This document shows positions 24,983 to 33,784 of a stretch of DNA of 64,000 nucleotides, in pieces. Numbering within the stretch: position 1 is the first letter of the stretch; each line of letters opens with the position of its first letter. This DNA comes from JAHRAW01 sp028066695 (GTDB lineage Bacteria > Pseudomonadota > Gammaproteobacteria > Arenicellales > Poriferihabitantaceae). Location: the NCBI GenBank assembly GCA_963457535.1, contig OY734803.1, positions 1,612,001 through 1,676,000 of the forward strand, given 5' to 3'. The notes beneath the pieces were generated by a model. That model made no database searches. It saw only the letters and a list, made by a program, of their open reading frames with translations, and was not told the origin of the DNA. Position numbers and translations under genes: made by a program.

Positions 24983-25960
24983 CTAACCCGGCGCATGCAG
25001 TCTGCGCAGCCGCTCGCGCTGCGCGCGCAGCGACTCGGCGCTGCCGTCGTGCCAGCTGCCGAACACCTTGTCAAACGGCGTCGGCGTGTTGCCGTAATTG
25101 ACATTGAAGTGCTGGTGGTGCAGTTGGTGGAACCAGTCGCCGGCGCGCAGGCGGCGGCCGCGCGCTTCCACAAAATCAAAACCCGAATGCGACACCGCCG
25201 GACTCACGCCCTGGTAGAGCCCGGTCAGCGTGACCACCAGCGGATGCACCGGCACCACCCACCACAGCGCGAACAAACTGAAATAAATGACATGCTCCAG
25301 CGGGTGCATGGAGATGCCGGTCCACGGCCCGATGTTGACATTGCGGTGGTGCAGTTCGTGCGCGGCGCGGTAGAGCGGCGGCCAGTGCAGCAAGCGGTGG
25401 TTGAAATAAAAATGCGCGGTGGACCAGAAGAATACGCCGACCATCATCACCGCGCAATACAGCGGGCGCTCGTGCAGCGCCGGCACCGGCAGCGCGCCGC
25501 CCGCGTACAGGCGCAGCGTCACCGCCTCGTAGAGCGTCCAAATGGTCACGCCGGAGGCGATGCTCCAGAACATGTTGTCGCGCACCTGGTCGCGCCACAA
25601 AAACATTTCGCTTCCGGTGTTCGGCCAGCGCCGGTCAAATTTGCAGCGCCGCCCCTGCCGCCGCCGGATATACAGCAGCCAATGCAGCCCGCCCGCGACC
25701 AGCGTCAAAAGCGCGGCGTTGCGAAGCCACAGCAGCGCGACCCAGCCGGGGCGAAGTTCGGCCATCTCGGCGAGCGGCGGCGTCAGCAAATACCAGGCGA
25801 CAAACGACAGGCCGATGAAAAAAAAGCCCCACGGAAACAGCAGGCTGGAAAACAGCCAGCGCAACGCGGCGCGCGGCCGCGGCGGCCAGGCATACAAAGG
25901 CGGCAACTTGATCGGCGCGTCGGGCTGGTAGCGGGAATCTTCGGGAGCGGTTGCGGACAT
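24983..25960 (-). CDS. Sterol desaturase/fatty acid hydroxylase family membrane enzyme
   Basis: 325 aa. Several hydrophobic helices are interspersed with the histidine clusters of the family: HRLLH, HELHHRN, then HSGFD and HQLHHQHFN. These bind a di-iron centre that hydroxylates or desaturates a lipid. The lipid is unknown. The gene is convergent with tRNA-Lys and lies 6 bases after the YkgJ-like gene on the same strand, so the two are probably one transcript. Confidence 0.9.
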   Translation of the reverse strand: MSATAPEDSRYQPDAPIKLPPLYAWPPRPRAALRWLFSSLLFPWGFFFIGLSFVAWYLLTPPLAEMAELRPGWVALLWLRNAALLTLVAGGLHWLLYIRRRQGRRCKFDRRWPNTGSEMFLWRDQVRDNMFWSIASGVTIWTLYEAVTLRLYAGGALPVPALHERPLYCAVMMVGVFFWSTAHFYFNHRLLHWPPLYRAAHELHHRNVNIGPWTGISMHPLEHVIYFSLFALWWVVPVHPLVVTLTGLYQGVSPAVSHSGFDFVEARGRRLRAGDWFHQLHHQHFNVNYGNTPTPFDKVFGSWHDGSAESLRAQRERLRRLHAPG

Positions 25961-25966
25961 GGGGGT

Positions 25967-26872
25967 TTAGCGGGTGTCGGAAGTATCGGGAGCGCCGGTC
26001 GGGGATTTTACACGCCGCGCCAGCCGCTTTTCGCGCGCGCCGGCCTTGCGCGGAATGCGCATCTCGCCGAACAAAATCTCCTTCAAAAACTTGCACGCGA
26101 ACAGCAGCAGTTTGTCCTCGTCCTCGGCGAGCGCGGCGCGCTCGTCTTCGCCGAGGTCAAATACTTCGTTGAAGCCGTCGCTCGCGATAAAGTCGCGGAA
26201 GTTGTCCAGGTCGTAACTGCACATGTCAAAGAGTTGCAGCGAGCGCGCGCTCGGCCGGCCGACGCCGGGGCCGCCGGAGCGCTTTTTCAAAATGATGTCG
26301 CGCCATTCGCGGTTCATCCGGTCGTATTGCTCCAGCCCCTGCTCCTTGCGGTATTGCGCGACCGTGGTGGTGCGCGGCTCGTCGTGCCCTTTGCAGTGCG
26401 GCTCCTTCACCACGAAATACATGTCCTCCACTTCGGCGCTCGCCGTGCGGCGCACGCCCATCGCGCCGAGCGCGTAATAGCGGCACGCGCTCGGGCGGTC
26501 GTCGTAGACGCCGCAGCCGTCTTCGGTGAGAAACACGCATTCGGCGGTGCCGGGCTTGGTCGCGAGTTTCAGGCCGGGCAAATCGTGCGCGTCCATCGCA
26601 TACGGCACGGTGTATGCGCCGACCCAGCGCGCCGAAGTCATGCCGGCGCGCCGCTTCAGGCGCGCAATGTCGTAGGGCAGCAGCGTGATGTCGATGTTTT
26701 TGCAGCACGCGTTAAAGCACGGCACGCCGCGGTGGCAGTCAAAGCGAAACTTGCTGCCGGCATGCAGCCGCACCGGCCGCACCGGGCTGGGCCGGGGGGC
26801 GCCGGAGGTTCTCCCGGCGCTTTTGGTTTCCGGGACATGTTCCGGGGCGTTTTGCGGGTCGTCTTTTTGCAT
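25967..26872 (-). CDS. YkgJ-family cysteine-cluster protein
   Basis: 301 aa. The N-terminal half holds the cysteine cluster of the zinc/iron-chelating family: CHRGVPCFNACCKNIDITL, then ECVFLTEDGCGVYDDRPSACRYY. About seven cysteines fit metal binding. The C-terminal half (MNREWRDIILKKRSG onward) is basic and unassigned. The function of the family is not established. It is transcribed together with the desaturase-like gene and divergently from glmU, with under 100 bases between starts. Confidence 0.85.
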   Translation of the reverse strand: MQKDDPQNAPEHVPETKSAGRTSGAPRPSPVRPVRLHAGSKFRFDCHRGVPCFNACCKNIDITLLPYDIARLKRRAGMTSARWVGAYTVPYAMDAHDLPGLKLATKPGTAECVFLTEDGCGVYDDRPSACRYYALGAMGVRRTASAEVEDMYFVVKEPHCKGHDEPRTTTVAQYRKEQGLEQYDRMNREWRDIILKKRSGGPGVGRPSARSLQLFDMCSYDLDNFRDFIASDGFNEVFDLGEDERAALAEDEDKLLLFACKFLKEILFGEMRIPRKAGAREKRLARRVKSPTGAPDTSDTR

Positions 26873-26969
26873 GCGTATTTCACCGGCCGGCGTTCATGCG
26901 CGGGCGCGCCGCCGGGCGTTTACAATCGCCGAATGCTACCCCGCGCGCCGTCAACTGGCAAGCCCCGCG

Positions 26970-28370
26970 ATGACGCTTGAGGCGGTCATACTGGCGGCCG
27001 GCGAAGGCACGCGCATGCGCTCGGCGCTGCCGAAATCGCTGCACCAAATCGGCGGCGCGCCGATGCTCGCGCACATCCTGAAAGCGGCCGGCGCGCTCAA
27101 CCCGGCGAAGATTCATTTGGTGGTCGCGCGGCGCGGCGGCGATCTGGTGAAGGACGCGGTGGAGCGCGGCCTGGCGGCGCGGCGCGCCGAAGAATTGCTC
27201 GGCAAAATTTGCTGGGCGACGCAGGAATCCTCGCTCGGCACCGGCCACGCGGTGATGCAGGCGATGCCGGCGGTCGGGCGCGAATCCACGCTGCTGGTGT
27301 TATACGGCGACACGCCGCTGTTGCGCGCGTCCACGCTGGCGCGCCTCGCCGCGGTGAAGGACGGCGTCGCCCTTTTGACCGCGGAACTGGAAAACCCCGA
27401 CGGTTTCGGGCGCATCGTGCGCGGCGCCGGCGGCGAAATTGAGCGCATCATAGAACACAAGGACGCCGACGCCGCGCAAAAAAAAATCCGCGAATGCAAC
27501 GCCGGCTGCATGGCCGCGCCGGCGAAAGTCATCGCCGATGCGCTCGGCGGCATCCGCCCCGACAACGCGCAGCGCGAACTCTATCTGACCGACGTGGTCG
27601 CCGCGGCCGCGGCCGCCGGCGCGCGCATCACCGCCTGCCATCCGGACGCGGTTGAGGAAACCATCGGCGTCAACACGCAAGCGGATTTGGCATGCGCCGA
27701 GCGCGTCTTTCAACTGGAACAGGCGCGCGAAGTGATGGCGCGCGGCCTGTGCCTGCGCGATCCGGCGCGCTTTGATTTGCGCGGGCGTTTTGAATTCGGG
27801 CGCGACTGCGCGCTGGACATTAATGTCATTTTGGAGGGAGAAGTTTCGCTCGGCGCGAGGTGCCGCATCGGCGCGAACAGCGTCATCCGCAACAGCAGCA
27901 TCGGCGACGACAGCGTCATAGAAGCCAACTGCGTGCTGGACGGCGCGGTGGTCGGCGCGAACTGCGTCATCGGGCCTTTCGCGCGGCTGCGTCCGCGGGC
28001 GCAACTCGCCGACGGCGCGCGCGCCGGCAACTTCGTGGAAATCAAAAACAGCCGCGTCGGGCGCGGCGCCAAGGCCAATCACCTGAGTTACATCGGCGAC
28101 AGCGAAATCGGCGCCGGCGCAAACATCGGCGCCGGCGTCATCACCTGCAATTACGACGGCGCCAACAAGCACCGCAGCGTCATCGGCGAGGATGTGTTTG
28201 TCGGCTCCAACAGCGCGCTGGTCGCGCCGCTTCGCATCGGCGACGGCGCGACCATCGGCGCCGGCTCCACCATCACCCAGGATGTCGCGGCCGCCGACCT
28301 CGCGGTCGGGCGCGCGCGGCAGCGCGCGGTGCGCGGCTGGAAGCGGCCGGTGAAAAAAACCGGGCAGTAA
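26970..28370 (+). CDS. glmU: Bifunctional UDP-GlcNAc pyrophosphorylase / GlcN-1-P acetyltransferase
   Basis: 466 aa. The N-terminal uridylyltransferase has LAAGEGTRMRSALPKSLH and VLYGDTPLL; the C-terminal left-handed beta-helix acetyltransferase starts near 255 and carries the active-site region LSYIGDSEIGAGANIGAG and ITCNYDGANKH. It makes UDP-GlcNAc for peptidoglycan and lipopolysaccharide. The start at 26970 (MTLEAVILAAG) fits the family; the longer open frame upstream does not. A TACAAT hexamer lies at 26921. Confidence 0.96.
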   Translation: MTLEAVILAAGEGTRMRSALPKSLHQIGGAPMLAHILKAAGALNPAKIHLVVARRGGDLVKDAVERGLAARRAEELLGKICWATQESSLGTGHAVMQAMPAVGRESTLLVLYGDTPLLRASTLARLAAVKDGVALLTAELENPDGFGRIVRGAGGEIERIIEHKDADAAQKKIRECNAGCMAAPAKVIADALGGIRPDNAQRELYLTDVVAAAAAAGARITACHPDAVEETIGVNTQADLACAERVFQLEQAREVMARGLCLRDPARFDLRGRFEFGRDCALDINVILEGEVSLGARCRIGANSVIRNSSIGDDSVIEANCVLDGAVVGANCVIGPFARLRPRAQLADGARAGNFVEIKNSRVGRGAKANHLSYIGDSEIGAGANIGAGVITCNYDGANKHRSVIGEDVFVGSNSALVAPLRIGDGATIGAGSTITQDVAAADLAVGRARQRAVRGWKRPVKKTGQ

Positions 28371-28422
28371 TGAGCGGCTCCACAATCAACATGAACACGA
28401 ACGCGAACATGCGCGGCGCGCC

Positions 28423-30252
28423 ATGTGCGGCATAGTCGGCGCGGCCGCCAAGCGCGACGTTCTGCCGCTGCTGCTGGCCGGGTTGAAGCGGCTGGAATAC
28501 CGCGGCTACGACTCGGCCGGCGTCGCCGTCATTGACAAGGAGCAATGCCTGCGCCGCACGCGCAGCGCCGGGCGCGTCGCCGATTTGGAGCGCGCGCTTG
28601 CCGGCGGCGACGCGCCGTCCGGCCGCACCGGCATCGCGCACACGCGCTGGGCGACGCACGGGCCGCCGACCGAAATCAACGCGCATCCGCATGTCGCCGG
28701 AAAAATCGCGCTGGTCTGCAACGGCATCATTGAAAACCACGAAGCGTTGCGCGCCGCGCACTTGGAGCGCGGCGTCAAATGCGCGTCGGAAACCGACACC
28801 GAAGTCGCGCTCAACGAAATCACGCTGCACGCGCAAAACGGCCTCGGGCTGCTGGAGGCGGTCAAAGCCGCGCTCGCTTCGCTGGAAGGCGCGTATGCGA
28901 TCTGCGTGATCAGCGCCGAGCAGCCGAACCGCCTGATCGCGGCGCGGCGCGGCTCGCCGCTGGTGGTCGGCATCGGCGACGGCGAGGCCTTCATCGCCTC
29001 GGACATGGCCGCGCTGGTTTCGGTCACGCGCGAGTTCTATGTGCTGGAGGACGGCGACATCGCCGACATCAACGGCGGAAAAATTTCCATCACCGACCGC
29101 GCCGGCCGCAAACAGCGGCGCGCGCCGCGCACCACTTCGCTGTCGGCCGGGGAGATGGACAAGGGCGGCCACCGCCATTACATGCTGAAGGAAATTTACC
29201 AGCAGGGCGCGGCAATCGCCAGCACATTGGAGGGGCGCATCACCGGCTCGCGCCTGCTGGAGGAATGTTTCGGCGCGGGCGCCGGGGAAATTTTTGACCG
29301 CGCAAAGTCGGTGCGCATTCTCGCCTGCGGCACCAGTTACCACGCGGGCCTGGCCGCGAGTTACTGGCTGGAGCGGCGCGGCGTTCCGTGCCGCGCCGAA
29401 ATCGCCAGCGAGTTTCGCTCGCGCCCGCATGCCGCGCCCGGCGACTGCTTGGTGGTGACGCTGTCGCAGTCGGGCGAGACCGTAGACACGCTCGCCGCGC
29501 TGCAAGTCGCGCGCGAGCACGGCTTCGGGCCGGCGCTGACCATTTGCAATTCGCCCGACAGCGCGCTGGTGCGCGAATCCGATTTGGCGCTGCTCACCCA
29601 TGCCGGCCCCGAAATCGGCGTCGCCTCCACCAAGGCGTTCACCACGCAACTGGTTGCGCTGCGCCTGCTGGCGATCGCGCTCGGGCGGCGCTTCAATCTG
29701 GCCGAAGATGAGGAGGCGCGGCTGGTGCGCGAGTTGCGCGAATTGCCGGCGAAGGTGGAGAAGGCGATTCAACTGGAGCCGGTCATAGCCGAAATCGCCC
29801 GGCGTTTCGCCGACAAGCACCACGCGCTGTTTCTCGGGCGCGGCGCGCATTACCCGATCGCGCTGGAAGGCGCGCTGAAACTCAAGGAGATTTCCTACAT
29901 TCACGCCGAGGCCTACCCGGCCGGCGAGTTGAAGCACGGGCCGCTCGCGCTGGTGGACGCCGACATGCCGGTGATTTCGGTCGCGCCCAACAACCGCCTG
30001 CTGGCGAAACTCAAATCCAACATTGAAGAAGTGCGCGCGCGCGGCGCCAAGTTGATCGTTTTCGCCGACCCGGCCTCGGAAATTCGCTCGCAGGACAATC
30101 TGGAGGTGGTGGACATCGCGCCGGTGGACAATTCGCTCGCGCCGATCATTTACACCATTCCGCTGCAGTTGCTCGCCTATCATGTCGCGCTGATCAAGGG
30201 AACCGACGTGGACAAGCCGCGCAATCTGGCGAAGTCGGTGACGGTGGAATGA
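28423..30252 (+). CDS. glmS: Glucosamine-6-phosphate synthase (isomerizing)
   Basis: 609 aa. Cys2 of MCGIVGA is the amidotransferase nucleophile, followed by RLEYRGYDSAG and AHTRWATHG. The C-terminal half has two SIS domains (ILACGTSYHAGLAASYW; LSQSGETVDTLAAL) and ends IKGTDVDKPRNLAKSVTVE, the usual ending. It makes glucosamine-6-phosphate from fructose-6-phosphate and glutamine, two steps before GlmU. Between glmU and glmS a short Asn/Met-coding stretch is seen but no ribozyme. Confidence 0.97.
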   Translation: MCGIVGAAAKRDVLPLLLAGLKRLEYRGYDSAGVAVIDKEQCLRRTRSAGRVADLERALAGGDAPSGRTGIAHTRWATHGPPTEINAHPHVAGKIALVCNGIIENHEALRAAHLERGVKCASETDTEVALNEITLHAQNGLGLLEAVKAALASLEGAYAICVISAEQPNRLIAARRGSPLVVGIGDGEAFIASDMAALVSVTREFYVLEDGDIADINGGKISITDRAGRKQRRAPRTTSLSAGEMDKGGHRHYMLKEIYQQGAAIASTLEGRITGSRLLEECFGAGAGEIFDRAKSVRILACGTSYHAGLAASYWLERRGVPCRAEIASEFRSRPHAAPGDCLVVTLSQSGETVDTLAALQVAREHGFGPALTICNSPDSALVRESDLALLTHAGPEIGVASTKAFTTQLVALRLLAIALGRRFNLAEDEEARLVRELRELPAKVEKAIQLEPVIAEIARRFADKHHALFLGRGAHYPIALEGALKLKEISYIHAEAYPAGELKHGPLALVDADMPVISVAPNNRLLAKLKSNIEEVRARGAKLIVFADPASEIRSQDNLEVVDIAPVDNSLAPIIYTIPLQLLAYHVALIKGTDVDKPRNLAKSVTVE

Positions 30253-31622
30253 CCCCGGAAAAAACCGCCTACCGCGGCATTTATGAAATCGTCATGCGCA
30301 TTCCGCGCGGGCGCGTCGCCAGTTACGGCCGCATCGCGCGCATGGCCGGCTGCGGCGCGCGCCAAGTCGGGTATGCGATGGCCGCGGCGCCGCCGGGCGC
30401 GCGCATTCCCTGGCACCGCGTGATCAACAGCAAAGGCGAAATCAGCGCGCGCAAAGAAGGGGGCAATGGCGGCGAGTCGCGGCAGCGCGACAAACTGTTG
30501 CGCGAAGGCGTGGTGTTCGACCGCAACGGGCGCGTTGACTTCGCGCGTTTCGGCTGGGGCGCGGAGGAGTTCGCTCCGCCGCGCGACGGCGAAGGCGGCG
30601 GCGCGCCGCGCATCATCGTTTGTTGCGGCGACCCGGCCGGCATCGGGCCCGACATCGCGCTGCGCGCCGCGCCGGAAATGGCGAAGCGCGCGCGCATCGT
30701 TTTGCTCGGTGACCGCAATGTGCTCGCCGCGCGCGCCAAATTGCTCGGCATACGCGCGGAATTTTCAGATTACAAAAAAGAAAACGAAAGCGAAAAAGAC
30801 GGCGGACCGCGGGAATTTCGCGTGCTGCACATGCGCTGCGGCACGCGCGTTACCCCCGGCAAATTGCGCGAATCCGCGGCCGCGCATGCGGTGGCGTGCA
30901 TGGACCGCGCCACCGACCTGTGCCTTGCCGGCGAATTTGACGCGATGACCACCGGGCCCGTTAACAAGGCGGTCATCAACCGCGCCGGCATTGCATTCAC
31001 CGGCCACACCGAGCGCATCGCCGCGCGCTGCGGCGCGCGCGCGCCGGTGATGATGCTCGCCGGCGGCGGCATGCGCGTTTGCCTGCTGACCGCGCATCTG
31101 CCGCTTCGCGAAGTGCGCCGCCATGTGACCGCGGCGCGCATTGAACGCGCCGCCGAAGTGATCGTCAAAGATTTGCGCGGCATGTTCGGCATAGAGTCGC
31201 CGGCGCTCGGCGTGTGCGGATTAAATCCGCATGCCGGCGAAGACGGCTGCCTCGGCGACGAGGAAATCAAAATCATTGCGCCCGCGCTGCAAAAACTTCG
31301 CGCGCGCGGTTTTGACATTCGCGGCCCGCTGCCGGCCGACACCGCTTTCACCCGCGCCCGCCTCGCCGGGCTGGACGCGGTGCTGGCGATGTATCACGAC
31401 CAGGCGCTGCCGGTGGTAAAGCACGCCGCGTTCGGCGGCGCGGTCAACATCACATTGGGCCTGCCGATCATTCGCACTTCGGTCGACCACGGCACCGCGG
31501 CCGAATTGTCCGGCAAAACGCAAAAGGAGGGCGCCGCCGCCGACCCGTCCAGCATGCGCGCCGCGCTGGAATTGGCGGCCGAGTTGGCGCGCGCGCGGCC
31601 TGCGCTGCAATTGCGCTCCTGA
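30249..31622 (+). CDS. Fusion: O6-alkylguanine alkyltransferase-like (ATL) domain + 4-hydroxythreonine-4-phosphate dehydrogenase (PdxA)
   Basis: 457 aa in one uninterrupted frame, overlapping the glmS stop (ATGA). Residues 1-105 are an alkyltransferase-like domain: RGRVASYGRIA with the conserved Tyr, ARQVGYAM with the base-flipping Arg, and PWHRVIN, where Trp55 replaces the acceptor Cys of true MGMT. Such ATL proteins bind alkylated guanine and hand it to nucleotide-excision repair. Residues 119-457 are a complete PdxA (pyridoxal phosphate synthesis): GDPAGIGPD, TTGPVNKAVI, FTGHTERIA, LTAHLPL, LNPHAGEDG and MYHDQALPVVK, with all three metal-binding His. No ATG, GTG or TTG codon occurs in frame across the linker (about 30573-30630), so PdxA cannot start there on its own. 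Confidence 0.88.
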   Translation: MTPEKTAYRGIYEIVMRIPRGRVASYGRIARMAGCGARQVGYAMAAAPPGARIPWHRVINSKGEISARKEGGNGGESRQRDKLLREGVVFDRNGRVDFARFGWGAEEFAPPRDGEGGGAPRIIVCCGDPAGIGPDIALRAAPEMAKRARIVLLGDRNVLAARAKLLGIRAEFSDYKKENESEKDGGPREFRVLHMRCGTRVTPGKLRESAAAHAVACMDRATDLCLAGEFDAMTTGPVNKAVINRAGIAFTGHTERIAARCGARAPVMMLAGGGMRVCLLTAHLPLREVRRHVTAARIERAAEVIVKDLRGMFGIESPALGVCGLNPHAGEDGCLGDEEIKIIAPALQKLRARGFDIRGPLPADTAFTRARLAGLDAVLAMYHDQALPVVKHAAFGGAVNITLGLPIIRTSVDHGTAAELSGKTQKEGAAADPSSMRAALELAAELARARPALQLRS

Positions 31623-31692
31623 AAAAACCCGCGAAACCCGAGAATTCGCCGGAAAAACCCCTGAAAAAAACCTCCGCGAAAAATCCCCCGGC

Positions 31693-31721
31693 TTGCATCC
31701 CCGGCGCAAATCGCGTATCGT
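31693..31721 (+). promoter_or_regulatory. Promoter of rnpB
   Basis: TTGCAT (31693-31698) and TATCGT (31716-31721) are spaced by exactly 17 bases and place the transcription start near 31728-31729, which is where the RNase P RNA structure predicts its 5' end. Confidence 0.6.
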
Positions 31722-31728
31722 TGCACCC

Positions 31729-32068
31729 GGGAGTCGGTCAGGCAGTCGCTCCGCGTTCGCGCGGGGAGGAAAGTCCGGGCTCCACTGGGCGAAGGCGCCG
31801 GGTAATTCCCGGGCGGCGCGAGCCGACGGAAAGTGCCACAGAAAATACACCGCCCCTTCGGGGGTAAGGGTGAAATGGTGCGGTAAGAGCGCACCGCGCA
31901 GCCGGCAACGGCGGCGGCAGGGCAAACCCCGCCTGGAGCAAGACCGAATAGGGGTCCGATGGCGCGCCCACGCCGGACCCGGGTAGGTCGCTAGAGGCAT
32001 CCCGGCGACGGGTGTCCCAGATGAATGACTGTTCTCGACAGAACCCGGCTTATCGGCCGGCTCCCACT
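31729..32068 (+). ncRNA. rnpB: RNase P RNA, bacterial class A
   Basis: Conserved blocks are present in order: CAGGCAGTCGC near the 5' end, GAGGAAAGTCCGGGCTCC, GGGTAAGGGTGAAATGGTGCG with GGTAAGAGCGCACCG, GGAGCAAGACCGAATAGGGG, and at the 3' end AGATGAATGACTGT then ACAGAACCCGGCTTATCGG. The terminal helix P1 pairs GGAGTCGG with CCGGCTCC (one G-U). It is the catalytic RNA that matures tRNA 5' ends. The length of about 340 bases is a little shorter than Escherichia coli (377). Confidence 0.97.
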
Positions 32069-32075
32069 TTTTTTT
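32046..32075 (+). terminator. Terminator at the 3' end of rnpB
   Basis: A GC-rich segment (CCGGC...GCCGG) is followed by eight T residues at 32068-32075, directly after the mature RNA end. The next gene begins only 18 bases later and would need read-through or a promoter inside rnpB. Confidence 0.55.
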
Positions 32076-32092
32076 CTTCACCGCCACCGCCC

Positions 32093-33784
32093 ATGCAAAT
32101 TCCACTGCGTCCGCCGAGCCAGGTGATGCGACTGGCGCGCATGGGCTGCTTTCACCAAACGCGGCTGAGTTTTATGCGCGCGCTGTTGCGCGACTTAAAG
32201 CGCGAGCGGTGGAAGTTTGCGCGCGAGTCGTGGCGGGTGGACGCGCGCGGCGAGGGAGTCGCGCTGTATTCGGCGCGCGGCCCGCGCCGCACTTACACGC
32301 TGGTTTGTTTCTCGCGCGATTTGCCGGCGAAACTTCGCTCCGACCGCGTCATCGCAAACGCATGGGACGCGACCTTCGCGCTGTTTGACGGCACGCCGGA
32401 CGAGGCCGACATCAAACGCCTCGCCGCCAATGTGCCGCTGCAGGAAGCCGGGCAGTGCCGCCAAAGCGAATTGGTGATGTCGCGCGCGAACCGCAGCGTG
32501 CGCGTTTTTTCGCGCGTGGTGGACGCGCTCGCGCGCGGCGCGCAGCCGCCGCGCGAATTGCTGGACGCGAGCGGCTACCTGATGCGCACCACCGCGGTCT
32601 ATGCCAACGGCAAGTTCGGGCTGTGCGACCGCGAAAATTTTGCCGGGCGCGCCGGTCACGACCAAATGTTCGCCGCGCCGTTTCGCGCTGAGATGCTCGC
32701 GGTCTGGCTGATTCGCTGGTTCAGCATTGACCTCGCCGAGCATTTGGCGCGCGCCGCCGGCGGCCGCAAGGCGGTGAAACTGGCGCGCCCGCTGGCGCGG
32801 CAACTCGGCATCGGCAACGCCACCGGCCTCGGCATGGCGCCCTTTTTGCTGCTGCATCCGGCGCTGCTGCATTGCTGGATGCGCGCGCGCGAAACCGCGC
32901 TTTCGCGCGTGCGCGGGATTTCTCAAAGCAGCAAAAAAACGCGCGCGCATTTTTGCCGGGCGCTGGCGCGAATGCGCGCCGGCCTTTCGCAGTGGCGCAC
33001 CGAAGACCGCCGCCAACTCGGGCGGCTGCGCGAATTAAAAAACGACCTGGAAAAAATCGCCGCGCAAACCCGCGGCGGCGCGCTGGAAGGCGAGGCGCCG
33101 TGGGACGCGTTGATTCGCTGGTCGCGGCGCGCGCTTTCCATGGAGGGGCAGGAATTGCTGGTGTCGCTCGCGCTGGAGCCGCACGGCGAATTGGTGGACG
33201 ACTTGGCACATGAGATGTCGGTGGATGAATCGCGTTACTGGCGCATTCGCGCCGGCCGGCGCGTCGGCGAATTGCGCGACGCGATAGACGCGAATTACCG
33301 CTGGGCGCTCGGCGCCGACTACGCCGAGCCGCGGCGATGCGCGCGCTTTTGGTATGTGTCCGAGGAAAAACTGGAGCCGCGCCTCGGCGAGCGTTTTGAC
33401 GAGCCGGGCGCGGAAAAGGAGTTGCCGCTCGCGGCGGCGCGCGACATCGCCGCGCTGCGCGCAAGCCTCGGCGAGTTTGACGCGGACGCGACCCTCGCCG
33501 AATTTTTGCGCGCGCATCCGCGCCACCGCCACGCGGTGCGCCGCGCGCAGTTGGCGGCGCAACTTCCCTATGCCGAGATTCGCGACAATGTCATCGCAAA
33601 AGAATTGCGCCCGGTGGATTTGCTGCGCTGCAAGTTGTCGTTCTTCGGCGCGACGCGGTTTGATCCGAAATCCGACCGCTGGGTGCGCATCACCATGTAC
33701 CAGTACGCGCCGTTTCCCGACGAACTTTCGGCGATGGACGCCGACGACTGGGCCTATCCGCCGCTCGGTGAAAATGGCGAATGA
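32093..33784 (+). CDS. Conserved hypothetical protein paired with a DUF3726 protein
   Basis: 563 aa from the ATG at 32093; the frame is open into rnpB, but a start there would lie in the RNA. I do not recognise a domain. Visible features: an N-terminal SQVMRLARMGCFHQTRLSFMR segment, a glycine-rich patch near 245 (GIGNATGLGMAPFLL), an Arg/Lys-rich helical middle, and a conserved-looking end (RWVRITMYQYAPFPDELSAMD). No signal peptide or clear membrane span. It overlaps the DUF3726 gene (ATGA). I recall the two as a conserved pair in other proteobacteria but know of no function. Confidence 0.75.
   Translation: MQIPLRPPSQVMRLARMGCFHQTRLSFMRALLRDLKRERWKFARESWRVDARGEGVALYSARGPRRTYTLVCFSRDLPAKLRSDRVIANAWDATFALFDGTPDEADIKRLAANVPLQEAGQCRQSELVMSRANRSVRVFSRVVDALARGAQPPRELLDASGYLMRTTAVYANGKFGLCDRENFAGRAGHDQMFAAPFRAEMLAVWLIRWFSIDLAEHLARAAGGRKAVKLARPLARQLGIGNATGLGMAPFLLLHPALLHCWMRARETALSRVRGISQSSKKTRAHFCRALARMRAGLSQWRTEDRRQLGRLRELKNDLEKIAAQTRGGALEGEAPWDALIRWSRRALSMEGQELLVSLALEPHGELVDDLAHEMSVDESRYWRIRAGRRVGELRDAIDANYRWALGADYAEPRRCARFWYVSEEKLEPRLGERFDEPGAEKELPLAAARDIAALRASLGEFDADATLAEFLRAHPRHRHAVRRAQLAAQLPYAEIRDNVIAKELRPVDLLRCKLSFFGATRFDPKSDRWVRITMYQYAPFPDELSAMDADDWAYPPLGENGE

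Noticed and set aside
24941..26980. 679-codon plus-strand frame opposite the sterol-desaturase and YkgJ-like genes
   Set aside because: Starts inside tRNA-Lys and runs antisense to two genes with clear conserved motifs.
28385..28422. Repeated AACATGAAC-like stretch before glmS, possible glmS ribozyme
   Set aside because: The gap is about 50 bases, too short for the ribozyme, and the conserved core is absent; it also is not expected in this group.
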